Part shown: positions 28,212 to 36,241 of the stretch, one piece after another
How the letters are laid out: each line of letters opens with the position of its first letter
Numbering within the stretch: position 1 is the stretch's first letter
From: Ruminococcus sp.
Lineage (GTDB): Bacteria > Bacillota > Clostridia > Oscillospirales > Ruminococcaceae
DNA length: 60,654 nucleotides
NCBI GenBank assembly: GCA_017934425.1
Contig: JAGBJO010000016.1
Location: forward strand, 1 to 60,654
Reading direction: 5' to 3'
Program-made: the position numbers and the translations under genes
Notes under the pieces: model-generated
What the model saw: the letters and a program-made list of their open reading frames with translations, nothing else
The model's database searches: none
Told to the model about the DNA's origin: nothing

Positions 28212-29240
28212 TCAGACCTCATCTAACGAGGTCACTAAAACGTACTGGATACCGTTGACCATACAGTACTTATGGACGTAGGAGTTCTCGAAGCAGTGTA
28301 TCACAAGCTGCTGGCAGCCGGTGAAAGCGTTAGCATCGATGAACTTGACGCTGTCGGGCAGATACAGTTTTCTGAGTTTTTCGCAGCCTGCGAAAGCCTC
28401 AGCGCCAATACTGCTGACGGTATCAGGTATCTCTATAGTTTCCAGAGATGTGCAGAAGGAGAACGTGCTGTCCTCGATCTCAAGCACACCTGTAGGTATC
28501 TTTACCATAGCCAGTTTAGCGCACTGGCTGAATGCGCCCTGTCGGATAAGTTTCAGCGATTCAGGCAGATCAAGTCCACGCAGTCTCTTGCATGAGGAGA
28601 AAGCGTAATCGCTGATAGCCAGCAGGCTTGAAGGCAGCTGTACAGTTCTGAGAGAGCCAAATCCGTCGAAGCAGAAACTCTCTATCCTTGTAACGCCCTC
28701 TGGTATCTCTATATTGCTTCGCAGTCGGAATCTTACCGCATCGATAGGTCTGAACACCTTAGCATCGATATTGACGTTGCCAGGTTTCTTTTCCGGCTCT
28801 GGTGCAGGTTCCTCATCATCGGGCAGTTCCTTCAGCGGTGATTCGTAGGACCAGCAAAGCAGATAAGTGAAGCAGGCGATAACGAACTCCGTAGCATTCT
28901 CTGAGAGGAAGATATCGCTGAGCATATAGCTTTTTGCTTTCATAATGGCGATCTCACGGTTCTCCTCGTTAAGGAGCATATTGAAAACGCCGCTCATATA
29001 CATATTTGCCAGCAGTCTGCGCTCCTTATCGTGGTCGGGCACATGATCGTAGAGCAGTCCGACGAACTTTTTCTTATCCATGATCGTTTTAGGACCGTTA
29101 TCCACAACAATGGCTCTCAGTTCATGCTGAAACTCCATTGTATTCTCAAAGCCCGCAATTATCTGCGGAACGGGCGCTCCGCAATTGGGGCAGGCGATAT
29201 AATGGGCTTTAAGATCGCCTCCGCACTTTTCGCACTGCAT
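28212..29240 (-). CDS. Zinc-ribbon and leucine-rich-repeat (BspA-like) protein
   Basis: A 342-residue cytoplasmic protein. It opens with a zinc ribbon (CEKCGG at 3-8 and CPNCGAP at 17-23), continues with an alpha-helical region of about 110 residues, an acidic proline-rich linker (PDDEEPAPEPEKKPG), and then at least five LRR_5 repeats of the BspA type (for example EIPEGVTRIESFCFDGF, LPSSLLAISDYAFSSC, IPDTVSSIGAEAFAGC). BspA-type repeats are usually on secreted proteins, but no signal peptide is present here. Likely a protein-interaction adaptor of the kinase cluster. First gene after a consensus promoter; Shine-Dalgarno AGGAGGG. Confidence 0.85.
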   Translation of the reverse strand: MQCEKCGGDLKAHYIACPNCGAPVPQIIAGFENTMEFQHELRAIVVDNGPKTIMDKKKFVGLLYDHVPDHDKERRLLANMYMSGVFNMLLNEENREIAIMKAKSYMLSDIFLSENATEFVIACFTYLLCWSYESPLKELPDDEEPAPEPEKKPGNVNIDAKVFRPIDAVRFRLRSNIEIPEGVTRIESFCFDGFGSLRTVQLPSSLLAISDYAFSSCKRLRGLDLPESLKLIRQGAFSQCAKLAMVKIPTGVLEIEDSTFSFCTSLETIEIPDTVSSIGAEAFAGCEKLRKLYLPDSVKFIDANAFTGCQQLVIHCFENSYVHKYCMVNGIQYVLVTSLDEV

Positions 29241-29354
29241 ACTTTCCCTCCTGACTTGTTATAGCAGATATATAGTAAAAAACAGAAATAGTTATATGGC
29301 AGCCAAGCCGCCAAAAGGCAGCACAGCATATTATTACAAGTAGGTATTATAAAT

Positions 29355-29383
29355 ATTATAACACTTTTCCTGCTGCTTGTCAA
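29355..29383 (-). promoter_or_regulatory. Consensus promoter of the LRR-kinase-vWA-PP2C operon
   Basis: TTGACA (29378-29383), 17-bp spacer, TATAAT (29355-29360) on the minus strand, a perfect match. It leaves a leader of about 107 nt with a GCTGCC/GGCGGC-type imperfect hairpin. It lies in the 271-bp gap after the hydrogenase-like gene, which shows no clear terminator. Confidence 0.88.
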
Positions 29384-29511
29384 GGGAATCACTGATTTAA
29401 TGGCGTATCACGCAAATCTATTTAACATTTACCGTCACATTGCACAGAAATACCACAAGCATCACCTATGAAATCTCTGCACATTATAACCATTCATCAG
29501 TAACCCTCAGC

Positions 29512-31224
29512 TTACTGCTTGCTGCTTGCTGTTACCTTGTCTGTACGGTTATTGCTTGTCTTTTCAAGGACTTCGTTCAGACCCTTGATAAGTTCACGGA
29601 ACTCGCCTACAGACTTGTTGATAGCGCTGGAATTCTCGGAAGTAACGGTAACATTCTCATCCAGGTCACTGAAAGCGTCGATAGTCATTTTCAGGATACT
29701 GATAAGCTGGTTAACGCTGTCTTCGTCCATAGTCGGGTTATCAGAGCAGAACTCAACGATATTCTGGAGAAGATCCTTAACTACAGTTGCTCTCTCGCTT
29801 GTAGCGTGAGTAGACTGATCGATACCGGTAACGCTCTTATTGATGGTAGCGATACCGTCCTTGAGCTTATCGGAAAGCGCCAGACATTCAGCAGCGATCT
29901 CCGACAGCTTCTCATGCTGGAGAGTGAGGGCGGAGTGTCTCGCAAGGAGAACGGATTTAGCGTGTACTATACAGTTATCAGGTGTATTAAGACCTCTGTA
30001 GATAGCAATAGCCATATCACGACATGTCTTGTGTCCGCAAGCGTGGCAGTCGTACTTTCTCTCATCAGCGGTGTGCATCCCCATCTTCTCGAAGATCGGG
30101 TCAAGCTGCTTGTCCGTAGGCAGCGGAGAAGGAGTAGACGGCTTGTAGCTTCTGAGGAAGTCGGAAAGGCGGAGATCCTCGTCAAAGCGCTTGAACAGCT
30201 TGTCGTCGCCTCTGCCCATGAATCCGGACTTGCGGCGGTTCTTGGCTTCTTTCTCGATAAGACGCATAGTAGCCATAACGTCGAAGGAAGTCTGTGTAGA
30301 AGCTGTAGCAGGGCCCAGGTTGCAGCCGAACTCACATGAGAGAACGTCATAAACCTGAGGGTGCTTAGTCTCGGACATTCTTGCATACATATCTATCTCC
30401 GGGAACACCTTTGTAACGCCCTCGGAAGTAGCAATATTCAGTTCAGGGTCATGAGCCCAGAGGTTATCACGAAGACCGCCGGGACGTGAGAAGATACTTC
30501 CAAGCTGACCCTGCTGGTCGTCGAATTTATACTCGAAATCCTCGCCGCTGTCGGAAGCGATGTTGATACCATTGCGCTCGAAGTAGCTCATGAGTTTTTC
30601 GATAGTAACGTTGTAATCCACCAGACCTGTATCCATGAATTCAGCCTTTGCAGCGATACACGGAGTAAGCGCAGCAATAGGATTAGTGCGGCGCAGGTAC
30701 TTCTTTATGTATGTAGCGCTGCATGATATAGGGCTCTGGATAGGTGAGAGATTTTTCAGCAGCTTAGGCTGATACATCTCGATATACTTAACGATAGCGG
30801 AACATGGCTGAGTGATGATATTGCCTATCTTGCCCTGCTCGATAGTTCTCAGATGAGCCCATGTGCATATGTCAGCGCCAAGTGCAGCGTCGTAAACTGT
30901 ACAGCCCTGACCCTTGAACCAGTCCAGCACGCCCTTCCACTTGAGAGGGAGGACAGCCTTGATAGCAGGACTGACGATGAGGATGATCTTCTCTCTGATG
31001 AGTCTTGACATACATTCCTCAGTATCGTCGATGAAATCTCTTGCGCCGTGGTTGCACGCCTTGATACAAGCACCGCAGGCGATGCAGCGTTCAGGGTCAA
31101 CGCTTGTAACAAATCTGCCGTCATTGAGCTGCCTTGTGATATTAGCTTCCGGAGCCGGGCAGGTTCTTACACAGGCATTACAGCCCACACACTTTTCCGG
31201 CTTGACAATAATAAGTTCGTTCAT
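29512..31224 (-). CDS. [FeFe]-hydrogenase-like iron-sulfur sensor protein
   Basis: A 570-residue protein. Two [4Fe-4S] ferredoxin motifs lie at Cys12/15/18/22 and 47/50/53/57. The large-subunit-like domain follows, with H-cluster ligand positions kept as Cys141 (QPCSAI), Cys189 (TPCIAAKAEF), Cys297 and Cys301 (LSCEFGCN), although the surrounding catalytic motifs differ from those of active enzymes. A further iron-sulfur motif (Cys393, 396, 401, 418; YDCHACGHKTC) precedes a helical C-terminus of about 140 residues like a signalling coiled coil. The order resembles sensory HydS-type proteins. I infer a redox or cofactor sensor, not an H2-producing enzyme. Encoded 27 nt after the DivIVA-like gene. 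Confidence 0.82.
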   Translation of the reverse strand: MNELIIVKPEKCVGCNACVRTCPAPEANITRQLNDGRFVTSVDPERCIACGACIKACNHGARDFIDDTEECMSRLIREKIILIVSPAIKAVLPLKWKGVLDWFKGQGCTVYDAALGADICTWAHLRTIEQGKIGNIITQPCSAIVKYIEMYQPKLLKNLSPIQSPISCSATYIKKYLRRTNPIAALTPCIAAKAEFMDTGLVDYNVTIEKLMSYFERNGINIASDSGEDFEYKFDDQQGQLGSIFSRPGGLRDNLWAHDPELNIATSEGVTKVFPEIDMYARMSETKHPQVYDVLSCEFGCNLGPATASTQTSFDVMATMRLIEKEAKNRRKSGFMGRGDDKLFKRFDEDLRLSDFLRSYKPSTPSPLPTDKQLDPIFEKMGMHTADERKYDCHACGHKTCRDMAIAIYRGLNTPDNCIVHAKSVLLARHSALTLQHEKLSEIAAECLALSDKLKDGIATINKSVTGIDQSTHATSERATVVKDLLQNIVEFCSDNPTMDEDSVNQLISILKMTIDAFSDLDENVTVTSENSSAINKSVGEFRELIKGLNEVLEKTSNNRTDKVTASSKQ

Positions 31225-31251
31225 ATACTTAACTAACTCCTATGGGATTTA

Positions 31252-32451
31252 TTATTTCTTTTTCTTCAGTGCTTCTGCCTGGGCAGCCAGTGCAGCCAGG
31301 TCTACTTTACCCTTTTTAGGCTGCTGACCCTGTTCATCTTTTCCAGCCGGTTTGCCGTGCTGATTATGCTGATCCTTGCTGGGCTGCTGAGCCTGTTTCT
31401 GGGGCTGCTGAGCAGGTTTCTGAGAGGCAGATTTCTGGTCATCGGCAGGCTTTTTAGGTTCTTCCTTTTTATCTTCAGGCTGCTGTGCGGGTTTTTCAGC
31501 GCTTTTTTCCTGAGCCGGTGCAGCTGGCTTTGACTTAGTGAGTGAAGCCGCCATCTGCTGGAGTTTCTCCAGGCTGCTCTTACGCTTCTGTCTCTGCTCA
31601 TCTTCTTCAGCAGCCAGAGCGGAAGGAGCGTCCTCAGGATAATCCGGGAATACCATTTCAGGGTTTCTGAAACGAGGGGTATTGCCTTCAGTAAGCTTCT
31701 TAGTAGTTTGAGTAAGGAGCATCTGAGCGTCAGCAAGCTGAGCCATTCCGGACTCACCGAAGTCGATGAGAGCATCCCAGATAGAATTGATCCTTGCTGT
31801 CATGCCCTTAACATCGTCGAGCATAATAGAGCGGAGGTTTTCGGTAGAGACTTCCATAGCGCTTGCATCGTTCATAGCGTCAGCCACGATCTCAGCAGCT
31901 TTTTTCTCAGCATCATTGATGATCCTGAGTGCTTCGCCGTTAGCATACTCTATAGATTTATCGGCAGCCTTCTTGGAATTATCTTCCATTTCGGCTGCTT
32001 TCTGCTTAGCCATTTCAATAAGCATATCTGAGGATTTCTTAGCCTCGATGAAAACTGCACTGAGGGCTTTAGCTTCGTCGTCAGCGGTAAGGGCAGCAAG
32101 TTTGGTATCAGCTTCTATGATCTGATCGTTAAGGGCTGTGATCTCGCTGTCGAGTGAACTGATCTTCTCTTTCAGTCGCTTGTTCTCCTCCTCAGCCGCT
32201 TTCAGTTTTGTAGCGAGGGTGTCATTGCTGACCTGTACTTCGGTAAGACGTTTCTGAGTATCTTCAAGGATCTTAGCCTGAGTCTCATCAGCATCTTCCC
32301 CCTGTCTGATCCCTTCCAGCTGCATTTTAGCGGTGCGGAGCTGCTGTCTGAGGGTAAAGACCTGTGAATCCAGACCTTCGAGCCGTCTGATGACATCAGC
32401 CTTGTCATAGCCGCCGAAAGCAACTGATTTTATGAACCTTGCTTCAGCCAT
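31252..32451 (-). CDS. DivIVA-like coiled-coil protein with Gln/Pro/Lys-rich tail
   Basis: A 399-residue protein. The start FIKSVAFGGYDKADVIRRLE resembles the membrane-binding N-terminus of DivIVA/GpsB proteins (FGGYD..V...L). Residues about 25-215 are predicted coiled coil with heptads rich in Lys, Glu and Ala. Residues about 290-385 are low-complexity Gln/Pro/Lys (SQKPAQQPQKQAQQPSKDQ), ending in a Lys run. Such proteins scaffold complexes at poles or septa. It is the first gene of the upstream transcription unit and may place the signalling proteins in the cell; this is inference. AAGGAGG precedes the ATG. A true DivIVA gene is at 49807-50382. Confidence 0.75.
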   Translation of the reverse strand: MAEARFIKSVAFGGYDKADVIRRLEGLDSQVFTLRQQLRTAKMQLEGIRQGEDADETQAKILEDTQKRLTEVQVSNDTLATKLKAAEEENKRLKEKISSLDSEITALNDQIIEADTKLAALTADDEAKALSAVFIEAKKSSDMLIEMAKQKAAEMEDNSKKAADKSIEYANGEALRIINDAEKKAAEIVADAMNDASAMEVSTENLRSIMLDDVKGMTARINSIWDALIDFGESGMAQLADAQMLLTQTTKKLTEGNTPRFRNPEMVFPDYPEDAPSALAAEEDEQRQKRKSSLEKLQQMAASLTKSKPAAPAQEKSAEKPAQQPEDKKEEPKKPADDQKSASQKPAQQPQKQAQQPSKDQHNQHGKPAGKDEQGQQPKKGKVDLAALAAQAEALKKKK

Positions 32452-32498
32452 GTAATAAATCCTCCTTAGAATATGCTTAAACTATAATGGTGTATCTG

Positions 32499-32517
32499 GG
32501 CAGAAAAAAATTCTGCC
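32499..32517 (-). other. Leader hairpin of the DivIVA-like operon
   Basis: GGCAGAA/TTCTGCC 7-bp perfect stem with a T-only loop, about 50 nt upstream of the ATG at 32451. Not a classical terminator; may affect translation or mRNA stability. Confidence 0.5.
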
Positions 32518-32580
32518 GGATAGGGAAATAAAAGAAATATATAAATACATATAATTCTTTTATGAGATTATACCAATTTT

Positions 32581-32609
32581 ATTATACAACATGTGAATAA
32601 TAAAGTCAA
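32581..32609 (-). promoter_or_regulatory. Promoter of the DivIVA-like/hydrogenase-like unit
   Basis: Minus-strand TTGACT (32604-32609), 17-bp spacer, TATAAT (32581-32586). The leader is about 125 nt. Confidence 0.85.
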
Positions 32610-32730
32610 TATAAATATTACCCAATTCGGCAGAACTGTTTTTGTAATTGTTGCGACTTGTACAAAATGTTCTGTGAATTCACATTAAATTTTTAATATC
32701 AATTTGTGAATAGTGTTAATGTTTTGACTA

Positions 32731-33288
32731 TTACCAGTAGTTTTCAGAACTTTCTCTCAATTTCTTCACCTCAGGCTTGTCATAAAGCCCCAGATCATAA
32801 AGCTTATCGGCGGCTTTTTGTGTGATATAGCCTGTTTCTGAATATACAAACTGTCCATGCTGTCTGTCTTTTCCGTTCCAGGAGTCGATAACTTTTATCC
32901 AGCCCTTACGAAGCAGCGCTGACTCCGGGAAGCGCTCGTTGGGGTAATATTTCTTTGCAAGCATCTCAGCACACTTGCTGTGGTTGGTGAAAGAGCATGA
33001 GTAGGAATCTCCCTCAGGCGAGATCCAGCCAAGAGTAAATTTAGGTGAGTTGCGGTAGAACATACGCTCAAGGGGCAGCGGATTCTCCGAGGCTGATTCA
33101 ATGACCTCAACAAAATTCCTGTCGTTGGGGTTGAATCTGAAATAACCGCCCTTGTTATCAAGGACAACAGGCAGCTGTTCCTCAGTTATAATATTCTCAA
33201 AACCGCTTCCGTCAAGGGCTTCGAGTGTATCTGCATACCTATAGTAATACTGTCCGTTTTCCGTCTGGAAAACTGCATACTTCTTCAT
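32731..33288 (-). CDS. Unrecognised cytoplasmic protein
   Basis: A 185-residue protein I do not recognise. No signal peptide, membrane segment or metal-binding motif is visible. It is rich in aromatic residues (for example ENGQYYYRYADTLEAL and PKFTLGWISPEGDSYSCSF). The ATG at 33288 lies 8 nt after AAGGTGG; a GTG at 33300 overlaps that site and is rejected. It is transcribed from its own promoter (33352-33380) through a leader that starts with a GTATAT/ATATAC hairpin and a T run. No terminator is obvious before the next promoter at 32581-32609. Confidence 0.72.
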   Translation of the reverse strand: MKKYAVFQTENGQYYYRYADTLEALDGSGFENIITEEQLPVVLDNKGGYFRFNPNDRNFVEVIESASENPLPLERMFYRNSPKFTLGWISPEGDSYSCSFTNHSKCAEMLAKKYYPNERFPESALLRKGWIKVIDSWNGKDRQHGQFVYSETGYITQKAADKLYDLGLYDKPEVKKLRESSENYW

Positions 33289-33351
33289 TGCTCTACCCAC
33301 CTTAAAAATGTTTCACGCTCTTATACAAAAAAGTATATTCATACATATACT

Positions 33352-33380
33352 ATTCTAAACCTTTGAAGTATTTTTGTCAA
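33352..33380 (-). promoter_or_regulatory. Promoter of the unrecognised protein gene
   Basis: Minus-strand TTGACA (33375-33380), 17-bp spacer, TAGAAT (33352-33357). A weak hairpin (GTATAT/ATATAC) followed by six T lies just past the start site and could act as an attenuator. Confidence 0.75.
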
Positions 33381-33436
33381 TAGTCAATATAGCCGAATAT
33401 ACTGCCAATTATCCGCATTAAACTGAGAAAAAGATA

Positions 33437-33468
33437 GGGAAAAAGCCCTCCGTGCCTAATGGAGAGCT
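33437..33468 (-). terminator. Terminator of the second small RNA
   Basis: AGCTCTCC/GGAGGGCT stem followed by TTTTTCCC on the minus strand. The plus strand ends in only GCTTTTAG, so the minus direction is favoured. Confidence 0.75.
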
Positions 33469-33643
33469 TTTAGGGAGGGTATAAATTGAGGGAAAGCATT
33501 GTTTATATCTGCTTAGCAGCTGCCTACACTGCTATCAGATAGTTTATTATATAATGCATCCTGTGAAACGCTTTGTGGTGAGCAGACTGCCTTTGCCTGC
33601 TGTGAAACATTCCCGGTATTTCGCCTCCGGTCTTTGTTTACAA
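33437..33643 (-). ncRNA. Second candidate small RNA (about 205 nt)
   Basis: A minus-strand promoter (33648-33676) and terminator (33437-33468) bracket a gene-free stretch. The 5' GCAUUGU (33640-33646) can pair with ACAAUGC (33496-33502), closing a multi-branched body with hairpins CCGG/CCGG, AGCAG/CUGCU and a bulged AUCUGAUAGCAG/CUGCUAAGCAGAU. The unpaired stretch before the terminator holds UUCCCUC and UACCCUCCC, the latter shared with the other small RNA. GUUUCACAG occurs twice. A 6S-like role is possible from the closing stem, but the branched fold is not rod-like. Confidence 0.6.
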
Positions 33644-33647
33644 TGCT

Positions 33648-33676
33648 ATTATACAACATTATTTTCCTTTTTACAA
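33648..33676 (-). promoter_or_regulatory. Promoter of the second small RNA
   Basis: Minus-strand TTGTAA (33671-33676), 17-bp spacer, consensus TATAAT (33648-33653). It points away from the regulator gene at 33831 and toward no ORF. Confidence 0.75.
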
Positions 33677-33738
33677 TGAATAATACTATCCAATTTCAAA
33701 GATTATTTGATTTTTTCTTTTTAATATTTAAAATAGTC

Positions 33739-33767
33739 TTGCATATGTCAGCCAAATATGATACAAT
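33739..33767 (+). promoter_or_regulatory. Promoter of the LacI-like/AraC regulator gene
   Basis: TTGCAT (33739-33744), 17-bp spacer, TACAAT (33762-33767) on the plus strand, divergent from the second small RNA. Confidence 0.75.
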
Positions 33768-33830
33768 ATTACATATGAAATATAACACACTTTCCTTTCT
33801 GGTGCATTTTTCTGCACAAGGAGTTTCCAT

Positions 33831-36041
33831 ATGAAACATCGTAAACTTATCGGAGTTGTTGCCGCTGAATGTAATGTCCGCTTCCAGGAGGAGCTGCTCA
33901 GAGGCATTATCTCCCAGGCTTTTAAAAGTAATTGTGATGTGGCTGTTATTGCGCCTTTCCACAATTTCTACACAATGACTGAACATAAACAGGCAGAGAA
34001 GAATATCTTCCAGCTTATTATGTCTGACCGCTTCGACGGCTTTATCTTTGCCCCGAATACTTTCTTCGGCGACGATATCAGGCGTTATATCGAGGATCTG
34101 CTCCTGCGTACCGGCAAACCGGTGCTTATGACGGATTCCGGCGGTCACCGCAGTTTCGAGACTGCGGCTATCGACGACAGCGACGCTTTTGAGGAGATAA
34201 CTGACCACCTTATCGACGTTCATGGGTGCAAAAAACTTTACTGCCTTACCGGTCCTAAAAATCTGTACATCTCAGAGGAACGCCTGAAAGGTTTCAGGAA
34301 TTCACTGAAAAAACATTCCATATCCTGCGAGAAGAACTGGTGCATATACGGCGATTTCTGGCACGATGCTGCCATTAACCTGGCTCGTAAGATAATCGCT
34401 GGTATTCTCCCGAAACCAGATGGCATCGTCTGTGGAAACGACGTGAGCGCTTCGGTACTCATCAGCGAACTGACTGCCAGCGGAATCAGAGTGCCGGAGG
34501 ATATCGCTGTTACCGGCTACGACGATACTGAGCAATGTACTGTATGCAAGCCCTCGCTTACAAGCTACCAGCGCCCGAATTTCCAGCTTGGCGCTGAATC
34601 GTTCCGCCGGCTGTACAGAATAATCACCGGCAGGATATGCAATAAAGTCCCCGATGAAAGCGGTGGTCTGCGTAAAAGAGAAAGCTGCGGCTGTAATATC
34701 TGTACCGCCGTCAGTTCCGAAAAACGCCGCAAAGACAACGTGAACCAGCGGCTCATGACTCATATGCTTCATAGCGATATGCTGTTTGATATAACTAATG
34801 TTGATAACTTTGACGATTTCGCTGACCGGCTCGACCATTATACCTACTTTATCTATAAGATGAAAAATCTGGATCTGTGCCTGACACGGCGCTTCGTGGA
34901 GTCGCACACCTTCAGCGATGCCCCTCCCCTGACCTTTTCACCCGGCGAACAGATGAAAATGGTGCTGAGGAAATCGGTCATCAAGCGGCTTCCTGCACCG
35001 TCGGATTATTTCAGCTGTGCAAGCCTGCTTCCCGTTTTCGATGAGGAGCGCAGCTATCCTGTTGCGTACTACCTCTCTCCCCTGCACTACAACGGCAATT
35101 TCTTCGGATATACCGGCATTTCCTTTGGCAAGGAAGCTATGAGTTTTTCCTCACTTTTCATTCAGTGGGTGAATTACGTCAACGTGGCACTGGAACAAGT
35201 CCGCTACAAGATAATGTCACGGCATGAGATATACAGCGTCAGTCACGCCCTCGCCTATGACAGCGTTACCGGACTACTTAGCAGAAGCGGTCTGGAAATG
35301 GAATACTCCCGCAGAACTGCTGAAAGTACCTGCCCCCGGAACATTGAGTGCATGGTCATACACCTCTCCGGCATCTCAAAACTCTACTACCAGAGCGGTG
35401 AGGAAAAGTGCCGGCGCATGATCGCTGCATTTGCAAAGCTACTCACCGACTGCCTTATCCACGGGGAACTTTCAAGCGCATGGAGTCCTAATTCTATCGG
35501 AATAATAAGTTTCATACCTGACAGTGCCGAGGGAATCTACCAGGAATTATGCCGGAAGCTGAAGGAAAGTTCACGGGAAAGCGAAGGCTGCGATTTTGAT
35601 TTTACCTTAGGTGTTTACCAGATAGACCTGTCTGCTGGAATGAGTCTGTCAGACTGTATGCACAAAGCCGTGGTAAACAGGGTGTACTCCTACTCCAACA
35701 GCGAAGGCAGCGAAAGTCCGCAGTTCGAGAAACTCTGTATGCTTCGCAGCCAGATAATGAAGAACCCTGAAAACGCCTGGAATATAAGCGATATCGCTGA
35801 GAAGCTGTTTCTGAGCAAGAGTTACCTGCAAAAGATATACAAGTCCTACTTCGGAAAGAGCATTATCGAGGAAATGATAGAATTCCGCATAAATAAGGCT
35901 AAAAAGCTGCTTTCCGGCACTGATACCACTATTACTGAGATATCAAGAATGTGCGGTTATTCCTCCTATAACTACTTTGTCCGCCAGTTCAAGACCTACG
36001 AGGGAGTAAGCCCCTCAGAATACCGTAAAATTAATGCGTAA
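33831..36041 (+). CDS. Three-domain regulator: LacI-type ligand domain, degenerate GGDEF-like domain, AraC HTH
   Basis: A 736-residue fusion. Residues about 5-285 match the periplasmic-binding-like sugar-sensing domain of LacI regulators (PDGIVCGNDVSASVLISEL, VPEDIAVTGYDDTE, PSLTSYQRPN) but without a LacI HTH in front. Residues about 470-620 begin like a GGDEF domain (YDSVTGLLSRSGLEMEYSRR) yet no GG[D/E]EF site is seen, so cyclic-di-GMP synthesis is unlikely. Residues about 635-736 are an AraC double HTH (NISDIAEKLFLSKSYLQKIY, ITEISRMCGYSSYNYFVRQF). Likely a sugar-responsive transcription factor. Its last codons (AATGCGTAA, Asn-Ala-stop) come from the repeat element that follows. Confidence 0.85.
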   Translation: MKHRKLIGVVAAECNVRFQEELLRGIISQAFKSNCDVAVIAPFHNFYTMTEHKQAEKNIFQLIMSDRFDGFIFAPNTFFGDDIRRYIEDLLLRTGKPVLMTDSGGHRSFETAAIDDSDAFEEITDHLIDVHGCKKLYCLTGPKNLYISEERLKGFRNSLKKHSISCEKNWCIYGDFWHDAAINLARKIIAGILPKPDGIVCGNDVSASVLISELTASGIRVPEDIAVTGYDDTEQCTVCKPSLTSYQRPNFQLGAESFRRLYRIITGRICNKVPDESGGLRKRESCGCNICTAVSSEKRRKDNVNQRLMTHMLHSDMLFDITNVDNFDDFADRLDHYTYFIYKMKNLDLCLTRRFVESHTFSDAPPLTFSPGEQMKMVLRKSVIKRLPAPSDYFSCASLLPVFDEERSYPVAYYLSPLHYNGNFFGYTGISFGKEAMSFSSLFIQWVNYVNVALEQVRYKIMSRHEIYSVSHALAYDSVTGLLSRSGLEMEYSRRTAESTCPRNIECMVIHLSGISKLYYQSGEEKCRRMIAAFAKLLTDCLIHGELSSAWSPNSIGIISFIPDSAEGIYQELCRKLKESSRESEGCDFDFTLGVYQIDLSAGMSLSDCMHKAVVNRVYSYSNSEGSESPQFEKLCMLRSQIMKNPENAWNISDIAEKLFLSKSYLQKIYKSYFGKSIIEEMIEFRINKAKKLLSGTDTTITEISRMCGYSSYNYFVRQFKTYEGVSPSEYRKINA

Positions 36042-36241
36042 TTCGTAATGCGTAATGCGTAATTGCGCTCCGCTATTGCTGCGCCGGAAGTTTACCGCCG
36101 CAATCCATATTTAAAAAGAAACCGTCCGGCTTATGTCCATTTGAACAATAGCCGGACGGCTTTTTAATCGGTCGCCGTAAGGCGACACCTTAATTACGCA
36201 TTACGAATTACGAATTACGCATTACGAATTACGCATTACGA
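36031..36241. repeat. MITE-like palindromic repeat with TAATGCGTAAT-type ends
   Basis: A 211-bp element between two convergent genes. Its ends consist of repeated AATGCGTAATTCGTAATGCG on the left and the inverted CGCATTACGAATTACGCATT on the right. Inside are a bidirectional terminator and a GTCGCC/GGCGAC hairpin. The same end and inner blocks recur in inverted order at 59890-60056. Confidence 0.85.
36113..36165. terminator. Bidirectional terminator inside the repeat element
   Basis: CCGTCCGGCT/AGCCGGACGG 10-bp stem (36122-36160) with TTTTT on the right and AAAAAG(A) on the left, so it can end both the plus-strand regulator and the minus-strand TetR transcripts. Confidence 0.88.

Noticed and set aside
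29512-31224. Catalytic [FeFe] hydrogenase
   Set aside because: Motifs around the H-cluster cysteines deviate strongly from those of active enzymes and a signalling-type tail is attached.
33831-36041. Active diguanylate cyclase
   Set aside because: No GG[DE]EF site follows the GGDEF-like start motif.
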